Positions 1-8,724 of a stretch of DNA of 64,000 bases are shown piece after piece. The position numbers and the translations under genes are program-made. This DNA is from Pseudomonadaceae bacterium (GTDB lineage Bacteria > Pseudomonadota > Alphaproteobacteria > UBA2136 > UBA6156): NCBI GenBank assembly GCA_024236095.1, contig JACKLD010000014.1:124001-188000 (forward strand), written 5' to 3'. The notes beneath the pieces are model-generated. The model was not told the origin of the DNA and did not search any database. It saw nothing but the letters and a program-made list of their open reading frames with translations. Position 1 is the stretch's first letter; each line of letters begins with the position of its first letter.

Positions 1-336
1 TTTGAACAATTCGCTCTCGTGCGGGTTGTCCACCTGCTGCTCCACCGCCTTGATGCCCTTGCTGCGCATCATTTTCGCCAGCTCGAAGAAGAACCCCATC
101 AGCTCCATGTACGGCTCTTTTTTGCTGTACTGCAACCCGGAAATCAGGGTTTTCATGCCACCCAGCACGCCTTTGATGACTGTCATCGGGCTACCGATGA
201 TAAACGCCCCGATGGCTGCCCCGAAGATGATGACAAACTCGAACGGTTGCCACAAAACACTCAAATGTCCGCCGGGCGCAGCGTAACCGCCCAGCACACA
301 CACCACAACAACCAAAAGGCCTACAATAAACAGCAT
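1..336 (-). CDS. motA: Flagellar motor stator protein MotA, N-terminal part (cut by window edge)
   Basis: MotA forms the proton channel of the flagellar stator with MotB in the inner membrane. The visible 112 residues start MLFIVGLLVVVVCVLGGY, a first membrane segment, followed by a second (FVIIFGAAIGAFIIG) and then a cytoplasmic stretch with the MotA-like pattern LQYSKKEPYMELMGFFFELAKMMR. The start at 334-336 has a GGGAG ribosome site seven or so bases upstream. The gene runs off the left edge, so the remaining two membrane segments and the conserved prolines cannot be checked. MotA/TolQ/ExbB relatives share folds, but the N-terminal membrane pair and the spacing fit MotA best. Confidence 0.8.
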   Translation of the reverse strand, partial: MLFIVGLLVVVVCVLGGYAAPGGHLSVLWQPFEFVIIFGAAIGAFIIGSPMTVIKGVLGGMKTLISGLQYSKKEPYMELMGFFFELAKMMRSKGIKAVEQQVDNPHESELFK

Positions 337-462
337 GCTCCCACGCTACGGGTGCATATTGCATACCTCAAGTGCCGCGCACACTTCGGCAAATCCCCCT
401 GTGACATGGGGGAACATCATCCGACAATTGTCAGTCAACCCCGTCTGATTAACGTTAACCGG

Positions 463-595
463 CGGGGGTTAAGGGGGCGAAGTCCCCTTACGCCGAAGGT
501 GTCATTCCAGCCCCGCCAAGTCAAAGCAACGACGGCAACAGACAGCTGGAGCCGAAACGGAGTGGAGACCAACGCGAAGCGTAATTCAACACCCA
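463..595. repeat. Interspersed palindromic element, copy A, in the motA-lolA gap
   Basis: The 288-base gap between motA and lolA holds no convincing gene. From about 463 there is GGGGGTTAAGGGGGC followed by a GCCCCCTTACGCCG-like right arm, then GTCATTCCAGC paired with GCTGGAGCC about 40 bases later. The same modules recur near 7137, 11930, 12939 and 15323. The first hairpin could weakly terminate transcription, but there is no T tract. Confidence 0.6.
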
Positions 596-624
596 GCACA
601 TATTCCCGCACAAACCCAGACGAC

Positions 625-1263
625 CTAAATCTGCTTCAACCGCGGTACAAAACGGAACATTTTGTCATCCAGCGCAATGCCGGTCTGCACGTTGTCGAAA
701 GTCATCACCGTCACCGCATCCACCGCGTCGGTCACGCGGGCTTCGCGCAACTGCATGGGGGCCTCGTCAAACACCAACACCACCCGCCGCACGCCGCTGG
801 TGTCGTCGCCGCCCAAGTTACCGATAACCCGCAAATCCACCTTCAACTTGCCGTCCTCGCGGGCGGCGCGCTCCACCTGTAAACCTTCCTTGGCCAAGGT
901 CAGCCGCTTGCCGGCAAACAACCGCGCCAGCCCCGCTTTAATCGGCAATTCGGTCACCCGGCCGCCATTGGCGTCGTCCACAAAGTACAACGCGGTGCCG
1001 GTGGCAATCAGCCGTTGTTTGTCGGGGGTTTGGTAGTCCCACAAAAACTTGCCCGGGTTGCTGCCGGTACGGCTCAGGTAAAACATGCCTTCCTGCGTAA
1101 ACGCCTCGCCGGTAGTGTGCTGGCTGAACGCCGCCTGCATCGTCTTGGTGCTGTTGAAGTACCCTTCCACCAGCCGCGCCGCCTCGGCGGCCTTCATCTC
1201 TTCAGCCCGCCCCAACGAAGCCGCCGCCACCAACGCCACCATCAAGCCAATCGTCCGCAACAT
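625..1263 (-). CDS. lolA: Outer-membrane lipoprotein carrier protein LolA
   Basis: LolA is the periplasmic chaperone that carries lipoproteins from the LolCDE exporter to the outer membrane. The protein has a signal peptide (MLRTIGLMVALVAAASLGRA), then the LolA pattern: VEGYFNSTKTMQAAFSQ, a GMFYLSRTGSNPGKFLWDY strand pair and a C-terminal VTVMTFDNVQTGIALDDKMF strand, as expected for the half-barrel fold. About 212 residues, normal for the family. I chose the ATG at 1261-1263, eight bases after an AAAGGAG site; an upstream in-frame ATG adds eight residues. ftsK lies just upstream on the same strand, the common alphaproteobacterial order, but an esterase gene on the opposite strand sits between them. 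Confidence 0.9.
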   Translation of the reverse strand: MLRTIGLMVALVAAASLGRAEEMKAAEAARLVEGYFNSTKTMQAAFSQHTTGEAFTQEGMFYLSRTGSNPGKFLWDYQTPDKQRLIATGTALYFVDDANGGRVTELPIKAGLARLFAGKRLTLAKEGLQVERAAREDGKLKVDLRVIGNLGGDDTSGVRRVVLVFDEAPMQLREARVTDAVDAVTVMTFDNVQTGIALDDKMFRFVPRLKQI

Positions 1264-1328
1264 CCATCCATCTCCTTTCAGATTCACACCACCTTACATA
1301 TCACAGTGTACAAACGCCATCAGTCCTT

Positions 1329-1357
1329 TTGCCAAAAGGGTAAGAACTTTGTAAGTT
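1329..1357 (+). promoter_or_regulatory. Candidate leaderless promoter of the esterase gene
   Basis: TTGCCA (1329-1334), 17 bases, TAAGTT (1352-1357), then seven bases to the ATG at 1365. Transcription would start at about the start codon. No ribosome-binding site is present. Confidence 0.5.
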
Positions 1358-1364
1358 GGCACCC

Positions 1365-2018
1365 ATGAGCGACCCACACCTCCACGGCCCCGCCAACATC
1401 CCACAAAACGCCACCCACGCCTTGGTGTGCCTGCACGGCTTTGGCGATGAGGGCGCCAGCTACCTTGGCCTGCAAGCGGCCCTGCAAGCCCTCCTGCCCG
1501 AAAACGTCCGCCTTGCCATCGCCTGCCCCAACGGCCCGTTCCCCACCCCTTTCAACCAAGGATACCAATGGTTCTCCGATGCCGGCTGGACCTTCAACGA
1601 CCCCACCGGCATGGCCGCCACCCACACCCGCCTTGCTACCTATCTGGAAGACCTCCACACCGGCTACACCATTCCCTACGAGAACATCGCCCTCTTGGGC
1701 TTCAGCCAAGGCGCCATGCAAGGGCTTTACAGCATCCCGCGCCTGCCCTGGCCCATCGGCGGCTTTATCGCCTGCGCGGGTGCCCTCACCCCCGCCGCCA
1801 AACACAGGCCCGACCCCCTGCCCCACACTCCCATGCTGCTGCTCCACGGGGTAGACGACGACGTCCTCCCCGCCGACAAAACCCTCGAAGCCGCCCAAAC
1901 CCTCACCGACTGGGGCCTTACTGTCGAGCACCACCTCATCCCCCGCCTCGCCCACGGCATCAACAACCAGTCCCTCGCCCATATCGGCGTCTTTTTGCAA
2001 ACCATTTGGAAAAGCTAA
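1365..2018 (+). CDS. Carboxylesterase/phospholipase-type alpha/beta hydrolase
   Basis: A cytoplasmic alpha/beta hydrolase of the small carboxylesterase (YpfH, acyl-protein thioesterase) group that hydrolyses short acyl esters; the natural substrate is not known. Seen: LVCLHGFGDEG (oxyanion loop), the nucleophile elbow GFSQGAM (about residue 110), an acid in LLHGVDDDVLP and a histidine in LAHGINNQ, completing a Ser-Asp-His triad. About 217 residues, normal size. The ATG at 1365 is preferred over an upstream in-frame TTG because of the promoter spacing. It is convergent with ftsK and divergent from lolA, so it is probably transcribed alone. Confidence 0.8.
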   Translation: MSDPHLHGPANIPQNATHALVCLHGFGDEGASYLGLQAALQALLPENVRLAIACPNGPFPTPFNQGYQWFSDAGWTFNDPTGMAATHTRLATYLEDLHTGYTIPYENIALLGFSQGAMQGLYSIPRLPWPIGGFIACAGALTPAAKHRPDPLPHTPMLLLHGVDDDVLPADKTLEAAQTLTDWGLTVEHHLIPRLAHGINNQSLAHIGVFLQTIWKS

Positions 2019-2057
2019 CATCACCCCTCTCGCCAACGCCCCGAAATTCGCCGGCAA

Positions 2058-4367
2058 CTACCTCTTCACCAACACCTCGCGGCGCCCCACATGGTTCGGC
2101 GCACTGATCATCCCCTCCGCCTCCATCTTGTCAATCAAATCGGCGGCACGGTTGTAACCGATCTTCAACTGACGCTGCAAAAAGCTGGTACTGGCCTTGC
2201 CTTCTTTCGCCACAATCTCCACCGCTTGGTTGAACATCTCGCCGCCGTCCTCTTCTTCCGCCACCACACCGCCGTTGGCGCCTTTGGGCAATACACCGGC
2301 ACCACCTTTCATCACGTCGTCCACGTAGTCGGCTTCGGCTTGTTCTTTCAAGTGTTGCGCCACACGGGTGCACTCTTCTTCACTGACAAACGGCCCATGC
2401 AACCGCACAATCTGCCCGCTGCCGTTACCCAAGTAGAGCATGTCGCCTTTACCCAACAAGGCCTCCGCCCCCATGCTGTCCAGCACCGTACGGCTGTCAA
2501 TCTTGCTCGCCACACTGAACGACAAGCGGGTCGGAATATTGGCCTTGATAAGCCCCGTCACCACGTCCACGCTGGGCCGCTGGGTCGCGACCAACAGATG
2601 AATCCCGCTCGCCCGCGCCATTTGCGTCAGCCGCGCGATGGAAAACTCCACCGCCTTGCCCGCCACCATCATCAGGTCGGCCAACTCGTCAATCACCACC
2701 ACAATGTGCGGCAACGGTTTGCTGGCCAGCGGTTGTTCTTCAAACTTGGGCTCACCGGTCTGCAAGTCAAAACCCACCTGCACCATCTTGCTGGGTATCT
2801 TGTCTTCCGCCTGAAGCTCCAGAAACTTGGCATTGAAGCTGGCCAGATTCTTCACACCCATCTCGCTCATCAAGCGATACCGGTTTTCCATTTCCTTCAC
2901 CACCCAGGTCAGCGCGGTGGCGGCTTTGGTCGGGTCGGTAATCACCGGCGTCAGCAGATGCGGAATATCATTGTAGATGGAAAGCTCCAGCATCTTCGGA
3001 TCAATCATGATAAACCGCACCTCATCGGGTGAAAGCCTGTACAACAAACTTAAAATGAAGGCATTGATACCCACGCTCTTCCCGCTGCCGGTGGTCCCCG
3101 CAATCAACGCGTGGGGCATTTTGGAAATATCGGCAAACACCGGAACCCCGCCGGTATCCACCCCCATTGCCACGGTCAGTTTGCCGGCGTGGTGTTCAAA
3201 CTCGTCGGTGGCCAGCAGTTCTTTCAGGCCGATGGTCGCCCGCGTACGGTTGGGCACTTCAATTCCCAGCACGTTGCGGCCGGGTATCGGCGCAATCCGG
3301 ATACTCACCGCACTCATCGCCCGCGCCAGATCTTCCTGCAAGTTCACGATGCTGTTGGTTTTCACCCCTGCCGCAGGCTCAAGTTCATAAATGGTAATCA
3401 CCGGCCCGGGACGGATGTTGGTCACCACCCCCTCCACGCCGAAGTTCTTCAACTCGGCTTCAATCCGGCGGGCGTTTTGCTCCAATGCCTTTTCGTCTTC
3501 TTCACTGGCATGCTCCGGCGGCTCGTCCAGCAACTCCAACGGCGGCAATTCAAACTCTCCGGCCAGCCCCAGCGGCAAGGCACTTTGCCGTTCGCGCTCC
3601 ACCCGCTCGCTGGGTGCAGGCGCCACATCTTCCGCCCGCACGATCAGCGGCTTGGGCCGCTTGGGCACCGGATGAGAAAGCCCCAAGTCCATCTGTTCCG
3701 GCAACTTGAACTTGAAGCGCCCCACAAACCGGCCCAACATCGTCACCCCCACCCACGCCACCTTGTAGGCCCACACCGCCGTGGCTTTCACCTGCGCCAA
3801 CGTCCAGCCGGTAAACCACAACATGGAAAGCGCAAACAGCGCCCCCATCAGCAATACCGTGCCCACCTTGCCCAACAACGGCACTGCCAAACTGGCCGCC
3901 AGCTTGCCCAAAAGTCCACCATTGCCGAAGCCTGCCGCCCCCACCGGCCACTCCGGCAACGGCCCCCACAAAAAGGCCAAGGTGCATCCCGCCACAAAAA
4001 ACAACGGCACCGTCACCGCCTGTAGGCTGAAACTCGGCCCGTCTTCCTGATGGGTCACCAACGCCAACGCATGGAACCCGAGCCACATCACCCACGCAAA
4101 CGCCAGCAGACCAAACAGCATGTACAACAGGTCGGCCACATAGGCGCCCACCTGCCCGCCCCAGTTGGCAATCCGCCATACCGGCGCCGCATTGTTCAGG
4201 CTCGGATCGGCGGCATTAAAGGTCACCAGCACCACCAGCAAATATACCGCCGCCACCGCCATCAAGACGCCCAAGCCTTCACGCAGGCGTTCGCTCACCA
4301 CGCCGCGCCGCGCCACTTTCACCCCGCGGGGCGAGCCTTTCAACGCCGTGCGCCCCCGTGTGGCCAT
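2058..4367 (-). CDS. ftsK: DNA translocase FtsK
   Basis: FtsK is a septum-anchored hexameric motor that moves DNA during division and resolves chromosome dimers with XerCD at dif. Domains in order: four hydrophobic segments in the first ~210 residues (membrane anchor), a short acidic/proline linker, then the alpha/beta motor with Walker A GTTGSGKSVGIN (about residue 420) and Walker B VVVIDELADLM (about 555), and a C-terminal winged-helix gamma domain (FLQRQLKIGYNRAADLIDKMEAEG) that reads KOPS sequences. At 769 residues it is on the short side because the linker is brief. The start has an AAAGGA site eight bases upstream. lolA follows on the same strand after the intervening opposite-strand esterase. 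Confidence 0.97.
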   Translation of the reverse strand: MATRGRTALKGSPRGVKVARRGVVSERLREGLGVLMAVAAVYLLVVLVTFNAADPSLNNAAPVWRIANWGGQVGAYVADLLYMLFGLLAFAWVMWLGFHALALVTHQEDGPSFSLQAVTVPLFFVAGCTLAFLWGPLPEWPVGAAGFGNGGLLGKLAASLAVPLLGKVGTVLLMGALFALSMLWFTGWTLAQVKATAVWAYKVAWVGVTMLGRFVGRFKFKLPEQMDLGLSHPVPKRPKPLIVRAEDVAPAPSERVERERQSALPLGLAGEFELPPLELLDEPPEHASEEDEKALEQNARRIEAELKNFGVEGVVTNIRPGPVITIYELEPAAGVKTNSIVNLQEDLARAMSAVSIRIAPIPGRNVLGIEVPNRTRATIGLKELLATDEFEHHAGKLTVAMGVDTGGVPVFADISKMPHALIAGTTGSGKSVGINAFILSLLYRLSPDEVRFIMIDPKMLELSIYNDIPHLLTPVITDPTKAATALTWVVKEMENRYRLMSEMGVKNLASFNAKFLELQAEDKIPSKMVQVGFDLQTGEPKFEEQPLASKPLPHIVVVIDELADLMMVAGKAVEFSIARLTQMARASGIHLLVATQRPSVDVVTGLIKANIPTRLSFSVASKIDSRTVLDSMGAEALLGKGDMLYLGNGSGQIVRLHGPFVSEEECTRVAQHLKEQAEADYVDDVMKGGAGVLPKGANGGVVAEEEDGGEMFNQAVEIVAKEGKASTSFLQRQLKIGYNRAADLIDKMEAEGMISAPNHVGRREVLVKR

Positions 4368-4488
4368 GGTGGTATTCCTTTCAATCCCTTGCGTGTTCCC
4401 TGAAAATATCGCACAAACCTAGCCAAAATGCCGCCAAAACCCAACCCGTATGCAACAAAAAACCACCCCCCTGTGGCACTCCTGCCCC

Positions 4489-4517
4489 TTGACGCCCCCA
4501 CCGCCCATGCCTAAATA
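4489..4517 (+). promoter_or_regulatory. Leaderless promoter of the phosphohexomutase gene
   Basis: TTGACG (4489-4494), 17 bases, TAAATA (4512-4517), six bases, ATG at 4524. The predicted start of transcription is the A of the start codon. This is one of the clearest examples in the window. Confidence 0.65.
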
Positions 4518-4523
4518 AGCGGC

Positions 4524-6029
4524 ATGCGCACGTATCCCCTCCCTTCCGCCACCCTCACTCCCAACACGCCCGACTACGAGCGCCTCCCTCTCATCAAGCC
4601 CACCGGCTTCCGCGAGTACGACGCCCGCTGGCTGTTCGGGCCGGAGCTCAATCTGATGGGCGTGCAATACCTTGGCATGGGGCTGGGCACCCTCATCAAG
4701 CAACGCGGCGTCAAGCCGGAGATCGTGGTCGGCCATGATTACCGCAGCTACTCCGCCGCCATCAAGCTGGCCCTTACCCAAGGCCTGATGGCTACCGGCT
4801 GCACCGTCCACGATATCGGCCTTGCCGTCACCCCCGCCGCCTACTACGCCCAGTTCGCGCTGGATGTGCCGTGCGTCGCCCAAGTCACGGCCAGTCACAA
4901 CGAAAACGGCTGGACCGGTGTCAAAATGGGCATGAACAAACCCCTCACCTTCGGCCCCGACGAAATGTCGGCCCTCAAGGACATCACCCTCAACACCCGT
5001 TTTGATCTCTCGGCAGGCGGCGCCTACCATCTCCACACCGACTTCGCCCAGCGCTACATCGCCCACCTGACCGACCGCAAACCCTTCACCCGCAACATCC
5101 GCGCAGTGGTGGCCTGCGGCAACGGCACCGCAGGCGCCTTCGCCCCGCAGGTGTTGGGAAAACTCGGCATCGAGGTCATCCAACTGCACTGCACGCCCAA
5201 CCACACCTTCCCCAACTACAATGCCAACCCAGAAGACATGGAAATGCTCCACGACATGGCGGCAGCGGTGAAGCACCACAACGCCGACCTCGCCCTCGGC
5301 TTCGACGGCGACGGCGACCGCTGCGGCGTGGTGGACAACACCGGCGCCGAAATCTTCTCCGACAAACTCGGTGTGCTTATCGCCCGCAACATCGCCAAGC
5401 AACACGCTGGCGCGCAATTCGTGGTCGATGTCAAATCCACCTCCCTCTACAACACCGACCCCGTGCTGACCGAACTCGGCGCCAAAACCGATTACTTCAA
5501 AACCGGCCACAGCTACATCAAACGCCGCACGACCGAGTTAAACGCGCTGGCGGGGTTCGAGAAATCCGGCCACTTCTTCTTCCGCCAACCCTACGGCCTC
5601 GGCTACGACGACGCACTGGTCTCGGCGCTGATGGTACTGGACATGCTGGATGCCAACCCCGACAAATCCATGGCCGATCTGGTCGCCACCCTGCCCGTCA
5701 CCCACGGCAGCCCCACCATGAGCCCCCACTGCCCCGATGAAGAAAAATACGGCGTCATCGATGCCATCACCGCCCATTTCCAGCAAGTGGCAAACAACAA
5801 ACAACCGCTCTGCAACTTGCCCATCATCGACATCAACACCGTCAACGGCGTGCGCGTCACGCTGGAAGACGGCACATGGGGCCTCATCCGCGCCAGCAGC
5901 AACAAGCCGGAGCTGGTGGTGGTGGTAGAGAGCCCGGTCTCCGAAGCCCAACGCAATGCCATTTTTGCCGAACTGAAAAAGGTCATGGCCACCCACCCCG
6001 CCATCGGCGCCTTCAACCAAAGCCTGTAG
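4524..6029 (+). CDS. Phosphomannomutase/phosphoglucomutase
   Basis: Interconverts hexose 1- and 6-phosphates (mannose or glucose) to feed nucleotide-sugar synthesis for LPS, exopolysaccharide or other glycans; cytoplasmic. The alpha-D-phosphohexomutase hallmarks are all present: the phosphoserine loop VTASHNENGWTGVKMG (about residue 120), the Mg-binding loop GFDGDGDRCG (about 259), the sugar loop FEKSGHFFF and a C-terminal phosphate-binding domain RASSNKPELVVVVES. The 501-residue length fits the AlgC/ManB group rather than GlmM. Which sugar is preferred cannot be told from sequence. The gene stands alone between ftsK (divergent) and a BI-1 gene, with its own promoter. Confidence 0.9.
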   Translation: MRTYPLPSATLTPNTPDYERLPLIKPTGFREYDARWLFGPELNLMGVQYLGMGLGTLIKQRGVKPEIVVGHDYRSYSAAIKLALTQGLMATGCTVHDIGLAVTPAAYYAQFALDVPCVAQVTASHNENGWTGVKMGMNKPLTFGPDEMSALKDITLNTRFDLSAGGAYHLHTDFAQRYIAHLTDRKPFTRNIRAVVACGNGTAGAFAPQVLGKLGIEVIQLHCTPNHTFPNYNANPEDMEMLHDMAAAVKHHNADLALGFDGDGDRCGVVDNTGAEIFSDKLGVLIARNIAKQHAGAQFVVDVKSTSLYNTDPVLTELGAKTDYFKTGHSYIKRRTTELNALAGFEKSGHFFFRQPYGLGYDDALVSALMVLDMLDANPDKSMADLVATLPVTHGSPTMSPHCPDEEKYGVIDAITAHFQQVANNKQPLCNLPIIDINTVNGVRVTLEDGTWGLIRASSNKPELVVVVESPVSEAQRNAIFAELKKVMATHPAIGAFNQSL

Positions 6030-6056
6030 GCTACAGACAGAGCACCCTAACAGTAG

Positions 6057-6293
6057 CCTAAAAAGGCCCTCACTCCCGGCACACCCGGTATTGAGGCCCA
6101 AGTTGAAGCCTACCCCCGCCGCACCATCACCCTTACCGAAGGCCAAACCGCCGCCATCCACCGCTTGTGCGCCAACTACGGCCTGCCACGCGGCACCCAA
6201 CTTACCGCCGCCCGCTTCATCTTCCACGCCAACCGCCAAAACCTCCACCATGCCGCCGCATGCCGCCGCGCTGGCTACCGGAACGCCCACTAA
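6057..6293 (+). pseudogene. Open frame without a normal start, possible gene remnant
   Basis: A 78-codon open frame with the C-ending codon choice of real genes here, reading through IEAQVEAYPRRTITLTEGQ and ending in CRRAGYRNAH. It follows a stop codon at 6054-6056 and contains no in-frame ATG, GTG or TTG before its body, so it is probably the tail of a decayed gene or needs a non-standard start such as ATT at 6093. I do not recognise a domain. The rest of the 6030-6395 interval holds only the promoter of the next gene. Confidence 0.3.
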
Positions 6294-6338
6294 CCCCTTG
6301 AAATGCTGTTTTCAACCTTACAGCCTGTCCGCTTTTGG

Positions 6339-6366
6339 TTGACCCCCCGTGCGCACCCCATAAAAT
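6339..6366 (+). promoter_or_regulatory. Promoter of the BI-1 family gene
   Basis: TTGACC (6339-6344), 16 bases, TAAAAT (6361-6366). It gives a short leader of about 23 bases carrying an AGGAGG ribosome site, so unlike its neighbours this gene is not leaderless. Confidence 0.5.
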
Positions 6367-6395
6367 ACCCTCCAAACCAAACAGGAGGAGCAACC

Positions 6396-7097
6396 ATGCC
6401 CACCATCACCACCCGCAGCACCCAGCAAGAAAGCGCGCTGGCCAACCATATCAGCCAAACTTTCAACTACATGGCGGCGGGCGTCGGCCTGTCCGGCGTG
6501 GTGGCCTATCTGGTCTCCACCAGCCCCATGCTAATGAACCTCGCCCTCAAGGGCAACCTTGTCTTCCTGCTGGTGTGGCTGGCTTTCGGCTTTTTCATGC
6601 ACAAAATCGTCTTCAGCCTGCAACCCGCCGCCGCGCTGGCCACCTTTGCCGCCTTTTCGGCCCTCACCGGCTTTGCGCTGGCGCCGCTGGTGTTCATGTA
6701 CACCAACGCCAGCATCGTCGCCGCCTTTGCCACTGCCTCGGTGATGTTCGCAGGCGCCAGCGCCTACGGCTACTTCACCCATAAATCCCTCTCCGGTTGG
6801 GGCACCTTCCTCATCATGGGCATGTGGGGCCTGCTGGGCCTCGGCGTCACCACCATCGTGCTGGGCTTGTTCGGCGTGAATACCGGCGGCATGAGCTTCG
6901 CTTTCAGCCTCATCGCCGTGCCGCTGTTCGCCGGTGTCACCGCGTGGGAGGTCAACACCATCCGCGAGACCTTCGCCCAATACGGCCGTGACGAGCTCCT
7001 GCGCAGCCGCCTCGCCATCCTTTCGGCGACCAGCCTGTACATGAACTTCATCAACATCTTCATCAACCTGCTGCAACTGATGGGCGACCGCCGCTAA
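6396..7097 (+). CDS. Bax inhibitor-1 / YccA family membrane protein
   Basis: An inner-membrane protein of the BI-1 (YbhL/YccA) family. Members behave as pH-gated cation/calcium leak channels or modulate membrane proteases such as FtsH; the role here is not shown by sequence. Seven hydrophobic segments can be counted across 233 residues, starting with NYMAAGVGLSGVVAYLVS and ending with ASLYMNFINIFINLLQLMG, which matches the family's C-terminal signature. The start is set by the AGGAGG site at 6383-6388, eight bases before the ATG; longer frames start upstream of the promoter. Monocistronic, followed by a palindromic repeat. Confidence 0.9.
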   Translation: MPTITTRSTQQESALANHISQTFNYMAAGVGLSGVVAYLVSTSPMLMNLALKGNLVFLLVWLAFGFFMHKIVFSLQPAAALATFAAFSALTGFALAPLVFMYTNASIVAAFATASVMFAGASAYGYFTHKSLSGWGTFLIMGMWGLLGLGVTTIVLGLFGVNTGGMSFAFSLIAVPLFAGVTAWEVNTIRETFAQYGRDELLRSRLAILSATSLYMNFINIFINLLQLMGDRR

Positions 7098-7136
7098 AGT
7101 CACTTGTCAAAATATTAGGCCCTGCTGGCAATGAAC

Positions 7137-7275
7137 GGGGGTTAGGGGGGGCTGTGCCCCCCTTACGCCGCAGGCGTCATTCCAAGGAGCACGGCCCACC
7201 ATTCATTGCAGATACCCGCAACATATCCGCCGCGCGCAGCTTGGAACCCAGCTCAAATATCACACAAAGCCTCCG
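7137..7275. repeat. Interspersed palindromic element, copy B
   Basis: A GGGGGGCTGTGCCCCCC hairpin with flanking GGGGGTTA and TTACGCCG, then GTCATTCCAAGGAGCACGG and, about 50 bases later, CTTGGAACCCAG, ending near CACAAAGCC. It is alignable over most of its length with the element at 11930-12090, with the same modules in the same order. Confidence 0.7.
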
Positions 7276-7300
7276 CCCATATGCTGCCAGCCCCTCAAGC

Positions 7301-7723
7301 TTATTCCAACCCCACAACCACCGCCCACTCCGCCGCCGTCACCTTCTGCACGCTCAACCGCCCGTACTTGAACAACTCCATCCCCTCTAACCCTTTCACC
7401 TCCCGCAACTCCGCCAACGTCACCACCCGCTTCAACTTCCGCACCGGTGCCACCGTCACCACCACCCACGGGTTGGCTTTTCCCGCTTCCGGCACAAATG
7501 TTTCATCAGGTTCCGCAGCTTTCACAATTTTGCAAATCCCCGCCACACCGGTCTGTTTGCCCGCGTTGGAATGATAAAACAACGCCTCGTCGCCCACCCC
7601 CATGTCCCGCAGGTTGTTGCGCGCGGCATAGTTGCGCACGCCATCCCATTTTTCCGTGCCGTTCTTCACCAAGTCATCGTAGCTGAACACCTCCGGCTCA
7701 CTCTTCATCAGCCAATAATCCAT
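7301..7723 (-). CDS. EVE domain protein
   Basis: A 140-residue single EVE-domain protein, related to human THYN1 and structurally to YTH/PUA domains; family members bind modified nucleobases in DNA or RNA, often near modification systems. The sequence starts MDYWLMKSEPEVFSYDDL and includes DGVRNYAARNNLRDMGVGDEALFYHS and NPWVVVTV, which match the family core including the aromatic-lined pocket. Here no modification enzyme is adjacent, so a specific ligand cannot be inferred. Its start overlaps the stop of the preceding exported-protein gene by one base (TAATG), suggesting translational coupling. Confidence 0.88.
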   Translation of the reverse strand: MDYWLMKSEPEVFSYDDLVKNGTEKWDGVRNYAARNNLRDMGVGDEALFYHSNAGKQTGVAGICKIVKAAEPDETFVPEAGKANPWVVVTVAPVRKLKRVVTLAELREVKGLEGMELFKYGRLSVQKVTAAEWAVVVGLE

Positions 7724-8724
7724 TACTCAAGACCCAGCCAACGTAACAGCTTATCACCCCATCCCTCCGGCCCTGCCGCCGGGGCAATGCTGTCCACATC
7801 CAACATCGGTGCACCCTCCACCGTGGGGCTCACCACCTCGCTGGAACTCACCGTCACCGCGCCACCACTTATTTCCTCCGTGACCGAGACCGTCACCACA
7901 TACCCGCCCAGCAACGGATTGGTCACCACCGTTACCGAGACAGCCTCCTGCGCCACCGGCATCGTGGCACTCACCGCCAATGGAGCATCGGCGGGTGGCT
8001 CCACCACCCGTGGAGGCTCCACCCACACCCGCCCGCCGGCAGCCACACAGCGGCGCGGGAACGTCGCCAACAACGCCTTGCCGTATTTCAAACAGCTATC
8101 AAAATCATGAATCTTCAACGTGCTCATGTCGGCGGGCGTTTCGGTTTCCAACAGCAGCGTCTCATCCGGCATCACACACTGACGCGGCTCGGTTGCCACC
8201 ACCATCATCCCCAACAAACGGCATTGCTCAAACGCCAGCACCGGCAACACCTGTGCCCCCAAGCGTACGTCGCGCTGCACGCGTGCGGTGGAAAACAGCC
8301 AGTACTCCAGCCCCCGCCCCATATCGTCCCGAATCACCGCGCCCCCCTGCGCCCGCACCCGCCCGTTATATACCTTGAACGGCTCGAACGGCCTCCCGCC
8401 CGCCGTGCTCATCCGCACGGTCAATCCCTTGTAGGCTGGCTCAGGCTGTTTGGCCGCCGCCAACACCTTGGGGGCTATCGGCGGTACAGGTTCAGCCTCC
8501 AACAACTTATCCACCAAAATGGGTATTGCGGTAAACGAGAGACTCCACTGGGGGTTTTCCTTTCCCTTGCCCACCTCGGCCTCCACCACCACCCGCTGGA
8601 TATCGTCACCGTTTTCCAGCAACACCTCCGGCGTCACCTTCAACGGCGGAATCGGCCCCTGCGCGGGCGTCCATGCCCATCCGGCCACGGGCAACACCAA
8701 CAAGACCGCCGTCCACATCCTCAT
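7723..8724 (-). CDS. Exported protein of unknown function
   Basis: I do not recognise this 333-residue protein. It has a clear signal peptide (MRMWTAVLLVLPVAGWAWTPA), no further membrane segments, a central region with four cysteines (FEQCRLLG, PRQCVMPD, FDSCLKYG, PRRCVAAG) that could form two disulfides in the periplasm, then a proline/alanine-rich link and a Val/Ser/Thr-rich C-terminal third of beta character. Its start overlaps the gpsA stop (ATGA), and its stop overlaps the EVE gene start, so it is co-translated in the gpsA operon. The cysteine pairs and signal support a periplasmic or envelope role. Confidence 0.7.
   Translation of the reverse strand: MRMWTAVLLVLPVAGWAWTPAQGPIPPLKVTPEVLLENGDDIQRVVVEAEVGKGKENPQWSLSFTAIPILVDKLLEAEPVPPIAPKVLAAAKQPEPAYKGLTVRMSTAGGRPFEPFKVYNGRVRAQGGAVIRDDMGRGLEYWLFSTARVQRDVRLGAQVLPVLAFEQCRLLGMMVVATEPRQCVMPDETLLLETETPADMSTLKIHDFDSCLKYGKALLATFPRRCVAAGGRVWVEPPRVVEPPADAPLAVSATMPVAQEAVSVTVVTNPLLGGYVVTVSVTEEISGGAVTVSSSEVVSPTVEGAPMLDVDSIAPAAGPEGWGDKLLRWLGLE

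Noticed and set aside
19..882. Long plus-strand open frame over the motA-lolA region
   Set aside because: Antisense to motA and lolA; composition is His/Arg/Gln-rich, as expected for a reverse shadow of GC-rich genes.
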